NCBI GenBank assembly: GCA_026418875.1
Contig: JAOAAM010000125.1
Coordinates: forward strand, 1-14,749
Length of the DNA stretch: 14,749 bases
Source: Gemmataceae bacterium
GTDB taxonomy: Bacteria > Planctomycetota > Planctomycetia > Gemmatales > Gemmataceae
Direction: 5' to 3'
Shown here: one piece after another, positions 6,738 through 12,949 of the stretch
How positions within the stretch are numbered: position 1 is the first letter of the stretch
Layout: every line of letters begins with the position of its first letter
The notes under the pieces: model-generated
Told to the model about the DNA's origin: nothing
The model's database searches: none
Seen by the model: the letters and a program-made list of their open reading frames with translations, nothing else
Made by a program: the position numbers and the translations under genes

Positions 6738-8813
6738 ATGGCTTGGCGGCTAGCGAGAATTCTCTTGCGTTGGTTTGGCCGACCGGCTCGAAAGAGTCCG
6801 GTTCAACGGCTGGCTTTTGAGGCACTGGAATGCCGCGATACCCCAACCTTGGGTGTTTCTCCTTGGCCCGACCCGCAGAACTTATCTCTCAGCTTCGCTC
6901 CCGACGGGACAACCGTTGTCGGTGAACCCAGCGTCTTGTCGGCGGCATTCGACCAGAGCAGTCCTGAAAGGTGGCAGAGGGAGATCCTCCGAGCTGTGCA
7001 GTCTTGGGTTGTTCATGCACACCTGAACGTGTCGCTATGCGCGGATGATGGCTCCCCGTTCGGGATCGCAGGTCGCCTTCAGGGCGACCCCCGGTTTGGC
7101 GACATTCGCCTGGGGGCCTTGCCGATGACCGGCGAGACCCTGGCGACCGCCGTTCGTCCGGGCCGAACCACTCCCGGAACCTGGGCGGGCGACATCATAT
7201 TCAACAGCGCCGTCAATCACGCACAGCAAAATTTGGATCTCTTCACCATCGCCCTGCACGAGATCGGGCACGCCCTCGGTTTGAGAGACACCACTCAACC
7301 CAACTCGGTCATGAATTTCCGTTACACCCGCAGCTTCACCGCACCGACATCTGCGGACATTGCCGAGTTGCAAAAGCTTTACGGTCCCCGTCCGAATGAC
7401 CCTCATGAAGGGCGCAGCGGTAACAACACTCTACGCACGGCAACTCGGTTGGACACAACCCCCAGAGAAGACTTTCGCCCCGATCTGCCGATGGTTGTGT
7501 ACGGCGACATCACGCGACGAACGGATGTGGATTTTTACGCGATCCGTCCCGCGCCGAACCACACCGGACCGATGACCTTCCGAGTGCAAACTGCGGGCGT
7601 CAGTTTGCTGAATCCTTCACTGGCGATTCTCGACAGCCGGGGCCGGATCCTCTCGCGTGCCTCGACGAGCACTCTGGGCGGCGGTTTCGTCCAGCTCACT
7701 TTGGATGAAGTCAATCCGCAATCCGTTTACTACATCCGGATTCAAGGAGCTACCTCAGATGTCTTCGGGATGGGGCGGTACAGCCTGGCCATCATTCATG
7801 GCGAATTGCCCGGTAGCAATGGCGATAATGACGACGACAATGACGATGATGATGACGACGATGACAGCTCATGGACCATCGAACGGTTGGTCTCGGTTAT
7901 GACCGGGCCGTTTGAATCGTTGCCGGGTCGAGAGTTGCAAGCTCTGATTGCGAATCCAGACCATCTGATATACGACCAGGATGATGATGATGACGACGAC
8001 GACGGCTGGGGCCAGATCACCCCGCTTCCGACCGCACATGGCTACGCCACGAACACTCACTTCGTTCGCCTCGGCAGCCTGAGTGCCTTGTCGGACACCG
8101 ATGTTTATCAGATCACCGCGCCGAGTCGGTTCGAGGGTCAGATCGGAGTCCTCACGGCAACGATCTGGGGAATTGATGGCCAATCGGTGGCTCCGACGAT
8201 CCGCCTGTTCAATGTCGATCAGCAAGAACTTCCCGGCACGATCTTGGCGAACGGGGACGGCTCGTTCACGATTCAAGCGACGCAAATTCAGAGAGGGGCA
8301 GTGTATTATGTTCAAATCGGAGCCGAGGAGGCCGCGTCATTGGGGAATTATGAACTGATCCTCGACTTCAGCAACCGACCTGCCGACGTCGTCGAATTTG
8401 CCGCCGGCTCCCTCACGGCAGCCCAGACATTTGTGGAGTACGACCTGTTCGTCGCGAAAACACAGGTGTTTCACGTTCTACTCGAAGCACGAGGAAACCC
8501 GGTCACCGTCAATCTCTACGACGAGCAGGGGAATTGGACCGGCCGCTTGGTGGCGGGAGCCGGACAAGTTGTGAGTGGCAGCGGTTGGGCCTTGAAACCG
8601 GGACGGTATCAAGTTCGAATCGAATCCACCGGATTGGCGGAATTCCGCCTCTACGGCATGAGCATCTACGATTGGATCGGGCCGATCGCAGGAAACCCGG
8701 CGACGGAACCGAAGTATTCCGACCCGTCGAACCCAAATCAAAACATCTACCCGACACCCAACGGCCCAGTCACCTCGCTGACGCCGTTCCTCTGGTCTTT
8801 GCGGCTGTTTTGA
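6738..8813 (+). CDS. Exported metzincin/matrixin-like zinc metalloprotease with PPC-like domains and poly-Asp linkers
   Basis: A 691-aa probable extracellular protease. The N-terminus is basic, with RLAFEALECRDTPT (24-37), resembling the LE-x-R-type motif near the N-terminus of many exported planctomycete proteins; no classic signal peptide is seen. The catalytic domain is about 38-218: GDIRLGALPM (121-130), then HEIGHALGLRD with H174, E175, H178 and D184, and a Met-turn SVMNF with M192. The usual third zinc ligand His is Asp, as in snapalysin-type metzincins. Residues about 225-355 and 430-570 look like two beta-rich PPC-type domains (GNNTLRTATRL, DVDFYAI; and SDTDVYQI). Two acidic stretches, about 363-376 and 415-422, flank a 36-residue segment between them. 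The region after 570 is beta-rich with no named fold. Start ATG 6738 has AGGTGG upstream. The 164-nt gap after the kinase shows no terminator or clear promoter, so co-transcription is possible. Confidence 0.82.
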   Translation: MAWRLARILLRWFGRPARKSPVQRLAFEALECRDTPTLGVSPWPDPQNLSLSFAPDGTTVVGEPSVLSAAFDQSSPERWQREILRAVQSWVVHAHLNVSLCADDGSPFGIAGRLQGDPRFGDIRLGALPMTGETLATAVRPGRTTPGTWAGDIIFNSAVNHAQQNLDLFTIALHEIGHALGLRDTTQPNSVMNFRYTRSFTAPTSADIAELQKLYGPRPNDPHEGRSGNNTLRTATRLDTTPREDFRPDLPMVVYGDITRRTDVDFYAIRPAPNHTGPMTFRVQTAGVSLLNPSLAILDSRGRILSRASTSTLGGGFVQLTLDEVNPQSVYYIRIQGATSDVFGMGRYSLAIIHGELPGSNGDNDDDNDDDDDDDDSSWTIERLVSVMTGPFESLPGRELQALIANPDHLIYDQDDDDDDDDGWGQITPLPTAHGYATNTHFVRLGSLSALSDTDVYQITAPSRFEGQIGVLTATIWGIDGQSVAPTIRLFNVDQQELPGTILANGDGSFTIQATQIQRGAVYYVQIGAEEAASLGNYELILDFSNRPADVVEFAAGSLTAAQTFVEYDLFVAKTQVFHVLLEARGNPVTVNLYDEQGNWTGRLVAGAGQVVSGSGWALKPGRYQVRIESTGLAEFRLYGMSIYDWIGPIAGNPATEPKYSDPSNPNQNIYPTPNGPVTSLTPFLWSLRLF
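7824..7865 (+). repeat. GAT/GAC/AAT triplet tract encoding an acidic linker
   Basis: Fourteen codons are almost all GAT or GAC, with two AAT, giving D-N-DDD-N-DDDDDDDD. It is an in-frame triplet microsatellite within the protease gene. Length change by three would keep the frame. Confidence 0.85.
7980..8003 (+). repeat. Second GAT/GAC triplet tract encoding eight Asp
   Basis: Eight consecutive Asp codons (four GAT then four GAC), preceded by Asp-Gln. It sits 38 codons after the first tract and just before the second beta-rich domain. Confidence 0.85.
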
Positions 8814-8897
8814 GTTGTTGGGTCGAGGGCAATTGATTTCGCGAATGCCTTGTCGAAGGTTTCGATCGGGAAGCACAGCAGGCGATCGAATTTTTAT

Positions 8898-8944
8898 AAC
8901 AGCTGACCTGTTTCCTCGGCGCTAAGTGCGACGAGGTTTTTTTT
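8898..8944 (+). terminator. Intrinsic terminator after the protease gene
   Basis: The stem CCTCGGCGC (8914-8922) pairs with GCGACGAGG (8928-8936) around a TAAGT loop, with a single G-A mismatch, and is followed by eight T (8937-8944). A small AACAG/CTGTT hairpin (8898-8912) abuts it upstream. It lies about 100 nt after the stop at 8813 and would end rightward transcripts from the protease, and possibly the whole block from 2876. Confidence 0.85.
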
Positions 8945-9166
8945 GCTTTGTCGATAACTGTCGTTTGCACGTCATAACGAATTGCAAATGCGAAATTTGG
9001 GATTAGCGCCGTCTGGCTTGGCTACCTTGCCTTGCTCAGAAAAGTCGTTTGTCTTGTCACTCAACCGACATTGCATGCGTTCACCTTGGTGGAGGATGAT
9101 ATGTCCTGTCATTCTTTCCCCCAGGAGCTAAACTCCGTGACCTACTTCTGCGAGGAGTGTTCGCCC
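8945..9166 (+). promoter_or_regulatory. Leader region of the lipoprotein operon with inverted repeat
   Basis: With the preceding terminator this completes a 353-nt gap without a gene. TTTGCA (8964-8969) and TGCAAA (8983-8988) are exact inverted arms around 13 nt, and CAAAT/ATTTG (8985-8999) overlaps it; the stretch is AT-richer than its surroundings and is the likely promoter/operator zone. I see no convincing -35/-10 pair. The same frame as the lipoprotein stays open back to TTG at 9032, and ATG 9101 has GGAGG 5 nt upstream, so a longer start is possible. Confidence 0.35.
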
Positions 9167-10156
9167 ATGACCCATGAAAGAGGATTGCGTCACGTCATGT
9201 CCCGGAACTACCGGCCGCTCGCTGTGTTGCTGATCGCGTTGAGTTTGCTCGGAGTGGTTGTGGGCTGCTCGGCGGAGGAGCCGAAGGTCCGACACGATTC
9301 ACAACGTCTTGCGACGGAAAAGGTTCAGAAGGATTATGGTCCGTTGATCGCTCCGCACTTGGAAAAGGCCAAGAAAGAGACCGATCAGGCGATCGAGAAG
9401 ACGCTGTTTGAGATCGCGCAACTCTTTGAGGCGGCGAAACAAGGTACGCGTGGATTTGCGGAGGTCGCTCTCGGTTGGGGGAGTAAATGGCGGTATCTCG
9501 AAGATCGCCTGCCGTGGACCGATGGGACGAAGCACCGCCAATACCTTGAAGACAACTTCCGGAAAATGGTGCTCGATTGCAATGATTTCGCGAACTCGCT
9601 GAATTCGATCCTGAGGCTGCTCCAGAAGGAGGTAGAAGACATCGAGGGCCGGATGTTGGTGGCGCTCCGAGCGGACCTGCCGGACCTCCCGCCGAGCCAT
9701 CCGTTCCATCGTTGGGATGATGCTCGTTGGCACAAGGAGTTCCGAGCTGCCATCGACGCCGCGGAGAAGAAAGCCAAGGATGAGGTGGCCGTTACGATAG
9801 GTCGTGAGGTTTGCGTTGGCATCCTCAGCGAGCTATCCACGTTGGTCATGCGGCAGCTCCTGGCGTCCGCGGGAATCTTGAGTTTAGGCGGTGCATTGGC
9901 ACCCGAGACACTCGGTCTTTCCCTGGTAATTGGCTTGATCGTGGATCACATCGTTAGCTGGGTGTTGGACAAGGTCTACGATCCCGCCGGGGGATTAGCC
10001 TTGGAGTTGAACCGCAAGCTCGATCAGCTTCGAAATCAGGTCATCAAGGGCACAGACCAGGAACTAGGCCTGCGCTCGGTGTTGGAGCAAATGTCGCAGC
10101 ACCGAAACAAGTTGCGCCGCGAGGCAATCATCCAGTTGTTGAAAGACAACCAATGA
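9167..10156 (+). CDS. Putative lipoprotein with helical domain and Gly-rich hydrophobic hairpin, unknown function
   Basis: Not a family I recognise. From ATG 9167 the product is 329 aa. Residues about 16-34 are a lipoprotein signal peptide with lipobox VVGC (C34), so the mature protein should be lipid-anchored outside the inner membrane. Residues about 40-215 are charged and mostly helical, probably coiled (QKDYGPLIAPHLEKAKKETD and similar), with WxxxxPW and WDDARWH in between. Residues about 218-267 are strongly hydrophobic and Gly/Ala-rich (ASAGILSLGGALAPETLG, LVIGLIVDHIVSWVL), which could form a membrane hairpin. A charged helical tail follows. The start is chosen because GAGGAG lies 9 nt upstream; ATG 9197 gives a shorter, more typical signal peptide and ATG 9101 a longer one. 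The stop overlaps the next gene as ATGA, so the pair is translationally coupled. Confidence 0.72.
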   Translation: MTHERGLRHVMSRNYRPLAVLLIALSLLGVVVGCSAEEPKVRHDSQRLATEKVQKDYGPLIAPHLEKAKKETDQAIEKTLFEIAQLFEAAKQGTRGFAEVALGWGSKWRYLEDRLPWTDGTKHRQYLEDNFRKMVLDCNDFANSLNSILRLLQKEVEDIEGRMLVALRADLPDLPPSHPFHRWDDARWHKEFRAAIDAAEKKAKDEVAVTIGREVCVGILSELSTLVMRQLLASAGILSLGGALAPETLGLSLVIGLIVDHIVSWVLDKVYDPAGGLALELNRKLDQLRNQVIKGTDQELGLRSVLEQMSQHRNKLRREAIIQLLKDNQ

Positions 10157-11016
10157 GGGGGTCGCAAGCGATGACTCGATGTTTCCTTGTGTTACTTGTT
10201 GCTGCAACGGTTTCCGCGGTCCCGACGTTCGCTCAGGGGCGAGCCGCCGCTGCCCGTGAGTTGGCCGAGTATCTCATGCGTAAATTCGGCAAGGAGTCCG
10301 TCGAAGAAGGCGTCGAGACGCTGACCAAGAAGGTCGAGCCACTGCTTTTCCGTTACGGAGATGACGCCGCAAACGCCCTACGCAAAGTTGGCCCCCGGGT
10401 GTTTCGTCTGGTCGATGATGCCGGGGTCCACGCCCCGGATGCGATCAAATTGATGGCACGCTACGGCGACGAGGCGGTTTGGGTGGTCGCCGACAAAAAG
10501 CGGATGGCGATTTTCCTGAAACACGGCGACGATGCGGCGGAGGCGATGATGAAGCATCAGGCGATCGTCGAACCGTTGCTGGAGTCGGTCGGTAGACCGG
10601 CGGCGACGGCGTTGAAGCCGCTGAGCAAGCAGAATGCCCGTCGCCTGGTGATGCTGGCGGAAGACGGCGACCTGGCTCGGATCGGCCGGACGGAGGAGTT
10701 GCTTGCGGTCATCGGCCGGTACGGGGACAAGGCGGCGGACTTTGTCTGGCGTCACAAGGGGTCGTTGGCGGTGGGTGCGGTGCTGACGGCGTTTTTGGCG
10801 GACCCGGAGCCTTTTATCAACGGGGCGAAGGATTTGGCGAAGGTCGTGGGCGAGGCGGCGGTGAAGCCGTTGGCGGAGGTGCCGCAGCAGGTGGCGGTGG
10901 AGGCGGCGAAGCGGACGAACTGGACGCTGATCGGGCTGACCACCATTGCCGCCGTGGGCCTGTTCCTCGCCCTCCGCGGAAGGGCGAAGGGGCGGAGCGA
11001 ATCTCCAGCGGCGTAG
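10153..11016 (+). CDS. Exported protein with repeated [Y/H]GD[D/E/K]A motifs and C-terminal anchor, unknown function
   Basis: A 287-aa protein of unknown function. Residues 7-27 form a signal peptide (FLVLLVAATVSAVPTFA, cleavage near A27). The body is helical with four copies of a short motif: YGDDA at 68, YGDEA at 104, HGDDA at 124 and YGDKA at 190, spaced 36, 20 and 66 residues. Around them are Lys/Glu helices and the phrase VGPRVFRLVDDAGVHAPDA. Residues about 204-216 are hydrophobic and precede DPEPF. Residues 257-275 are a transmembrane helix followed by basic RGRAKGR, indicating a C-terminal membrane anchor with the tail in the cytoplasm and the repeats outside. ATG 10153 overlaps the previous stop (ATGA); ATG 10171 is an alternative with GAGGGG about 10 nt upstream and trims six residues. 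The bias to GCG/GTG-type codons increases towards the 3' end. Confidence 0.75.
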   Translation: MRGSQAMTRCFLVLLVAATVSAVPTFAQGRAAAARELAEYLMRKFGKESVEEGVETLTKKVEPLLFRYGDDAANALRKVGPRVFRLVDDAGVHAPDAIKLMARYGDEAVWVVADKKRMAIFLKHGDDAAEAMMKHQAIVEPLLESVGRPAATALKPLSKQNARRLVMLAEDGDLARIGRTEELLAVIGRYGDKAADFVWRHKGSLAVGAVLTAFLADPEPFINGAKDLAKVVGEAAVKPLAEVPQQVAVEAAKRTNWTLIGLTTIAAVGLFLALRGRAKGRSESPAA

Positions 11017-11041
11017 CCGACATCGCAGTCCAATGAACATG

Positions 11042-11072
11042 CCGACGGCCCTCGTGGCCGTCGGTTTTTTTT
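11042..11072 (+). terminator. Strong intrinsic terminator after the lipoprotein/YGD-repeat pair
   Basis: A perfect 9-bp GC-rich stem, CCGACGGCC (11042-11050) with GGCCGTCGG (11056-11064), encloses a CTCGT loop and is followed by eight T (11065-11072). It lies 26 nt after the stop codon. It separates the two-gene unit from the kinase gene downstream. Confidence 0.92.
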
Positions 11073-11129
11073 GGCCTCGGGCGGGGTTGGCTGTGGCGGC
11101 TTCACTGGACGACGGCAATGAAAGTGCTA

Positions 11130-11159
11130 TTGGCCGGGTGTCTTGCCGCGGCGCATAAT
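11130..11159 (+). promoter_or_regulatory. Candidate sigma-70-like promoter of the second kinase
   Basis: TTGGCC (11130-11135) matches the -35 consensus at four of six bases. CATAAT (11154-11159) matches the -10 at five of six, with an 18-nt spacer. It is positioned between the preceding terminator and the kinase ATG at 11216, predicting a leader of about 50 nt. Confidence 0.45.
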
Positions 11160-11215
11160 TCAAGAAGCCGTGGCATTTTCGCCGGACTCGACTGGGCACG
11201 GCGGGGGAGGGAGGC

Positions 11216-12889
11216 ATGCCGCCGACGTCCGAATCGTCTTCCGCGGAACAAAAACGCTGCCAGGATCCGGCACGCTCCGAGGACGATTGGAGCGGCCGTT
11301 CGCTGGGAGATTTTCGCATTTTGCGTCGGCTCGGGCGCGGCGGGATGGGGCAAGTCTATCTCGCCGAGCAGACGTCGTTGAAGCGGAAGGTGGCGATCAA
11401 GATGTTGCGGCCGGAGTTGGCGGCGAATCAGACGGCCCTGCGCCGGTTTCGTGCCGAGGCCGAAGCCGTGGCCAAGCTCAACCATCCGAATATCGTGCAA
11501 ATCTACGGCGTCGGCGAGCGAGACGGCGTGCATTACATGGTCCTGGAATACGTCGAAGGCCGTAATCTCCGCGACTACTTGAATCGCAAAGGACCGCCCG
11601 ATTTGCCGGTCTGCCTCAGCATCATGCGGCAAGTCGCCCTCGCACTCCAGCAGGCACACGATGCGGGGTTCGTCCATCGGGATGTCAAGCCGGAGAATAT
11701 CTTGCTGACGAAGAAAGGCGAGGCCAAAGTCACGGACTTCGGTCTGACCCGATGTTTCGGTGACGAAGGGCGACCGCTGAACCTGACGCAATCCGGCGTG
11801 ACGATGGGCACGCCGCTTTACATGAGTCCCGAGCAGGTTCAAGGTCATCCGGTGGATCATCGCAGCGACATTTACTCCTACGGCGTTACTTGTTACACGC
11901 TATTGACGGGAAGCCCGCCCTTCCGGGGCAACACTCAGTTCGAGGTGGCCCTGCAACATGTGCAGTCCGAGCCGCCGCCCTTGGCCCAATTTCGACCCGA
12001 CTTGCCCTCGGAACTCGATGCCATGCTCCGTCGCATGATGGCCAAAGATCCGGCGGGGCGTTACTCCTCGTTCAAGGAAATTGTCCGCGAGATTCATCGG
12101 CTGCGCGAAGCCGTCACGTCCGACGCATCGGGCGGCCCAAGCCCGGAATTCACGCTCAGCCTCCCCCCTCCGGAGTCCGCCGCCGTGACAGGGACGAGCG
12201 GCTCGGCCAGCGTGCCGTTCCCCAGCACAGCCGCACGGCGAAGGAGTTGGCTTTGGGGGGCCGGCTTGTTGCTTGGGGCACTCTTGCTAGGCGTGTTGGT
12301 GCGGCTGGTGCAATATCGGATGACCGCACCGGAAATGCCCCCGCCGCCCGTGGTGGATACAATCACTCCCGTGATTTCCGAGGAAGAAAGCTATTTGCTT
12401 CAGGGGAGTAAATTGTTCGCCGATCCTAACACGGCGGATGTCAATAAGCTGAAAGGCGGTCTGGAGGCGCAGATCGAGTTAGGATTGTATTATTTTCGCC
12501 AACGTCGTTACGACGATCTGGAAAATCTCGCCCGGGAGCTGGTGAACCGATCGTACAAGCCGATGCCGCGAGGTGGCGAGCATCCTTACCGAGCCTGGGG
12601 CCGATTGATCCAAGCTTTGGTGGGGGTATTCCGAGATCGCCCTGCGGCCGCGGCAGAACTGAGTCGCTTGCTGGTGCTGCGCAATCCCAATCTCCCCGCC
12701 ACGCCCAACAACTTGACCGTCGGCGGTGTTCCAGGGACATATTTCGACCAGCCGGAACTCCGCCAACTGATCGTGGAAGCGCTGGACCGCTTGGCGATGC
12801 AGGAACCTTCCGGGCGTTTGGAGAAGCACCCACATCTCGAGACGCTGCGGAAACCAGGACCCCCCCGATTGTTGCGGCCCCGCCCGTGA
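11216..12889 (+). CDS. PknB-type transmembrane Ser/Thr protein kinase
   Basis: A 557-aa Hanks-type kinase with a complete catalytic set. The domain spans about 33-303: Gly-rich loop GRGGMGQVY (40-48), VAIK lysine K62, HRDVKPEN with D156, DFG at 174-176, and MSPE after a Thr-rich activation loop (LTQSGVTMGTP), the usual autophosphorylation site region of PknB-like kinases. A Pro/Ser-rich linker (about 311-340) leads to basic RRR and one transmembrane helix (about 345-366). The outer domain (about 367-557) begins with a proline-rich stretch and has one TPR-like helical pair (AQIELGLYYFRQRRYDDLENLARELV); no PASTA repeats or named sensor fold are seen. ATG 11216 has GGAGGGAGG just upstream. It stands alone between a terminator and convergent hemA; its substrate is not indicated by neighbours. 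Confidence 0.93.
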   Translation: MPPTSESSSAEQKRCQDPARSEDDWSGRSLGDFRILRRLGRGGMGQVYLAEQTSLKRKVAIKMLRPELAANQTALRRFRAEAEAVAKLNHPNIVQIYGVGERDGVHYMVLEYVEGRNLRDYLNRKGPPDLPVCLSIMRQVALALQQAHDAGFVHRDVKPENILLTKKGEAKVTDFGLTRCFGDEGRPLNLTQSGVTMGTPLYMSPEQVQGHPVDHRSDIYSYGVTCYTLLTGSPPFRGNTQFEVALQHVQSEPPPLAQFRPDLPSELDAMLRRMMAKDPAGRYSSFKEIVREIHRLREAVTSDASGGPSPEFTLSLPPPESAAVTGTSGSASVPFPSTAARRRSWLWGAGLLLGALLLGVLVRLVQYRMTAPEMPPPPVVDTITPVISEEESYLLQGSKLFADPNTADVNKLKGGLEAQIELGLYYFRQRRYDDLENLARELVNRSYKPMPRGGEHPYRAWGRLIQALVGVFRDRPAAAAELSRLLVLRNPNLPATPNNLTVGGVPGTYFDQPELRQLIVEALDRLAMQEPSGRLEKHPHLETLRKPGPPRLLRPRP

Positions 12890-12946
12890 GGTTCGCATTA
12901 TTTTGGCGAGCGAACTTGGTTGATGGCGGCCCCGCCCCTGAGCTTC
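12874..12946. repeat. Near-identical 21-bp direct repeats at the convergent kinase/hemA junction
   Basis: Copies at 12874-12894 and 12926-12946 share GCGGCCCCGCCC, then G or C, TGAG, then G or C, TTC, i.e. 19 of 21 bases, with a 52-bp period. The first covers the kinase stop codon; the second ends just before the hemA stop. The bases after each copy also look weakly alike (CATT and GCGAA C-type matches). A perfect 6-bp inverted repeat GTTCGC/GCGAAC (12891-12915) lies between them, with no T-tract. Confidence 0.6.
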
Positions 12947-12949
12947 ACG

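Noticed and set aside
6614..6820. 68-aa plus frame before the protease
   Set aside because: Overlaps the protease start, has no ribosome site of note and no recognisable content.
10378..11319. 313-aa minus frame across the YGD-repeat gene
   Set aside because: Arg/His/Gln-rich shadow crossing a strong terminator; the plus frame has signal peptide, repeats and anchor.
11118..11565. Plus-strand frames at 11118-11381 and 11143-11565
   Set aside because: They overlap the start of the kinase gene in other frames; the kinase frame has all catalytic motifs.
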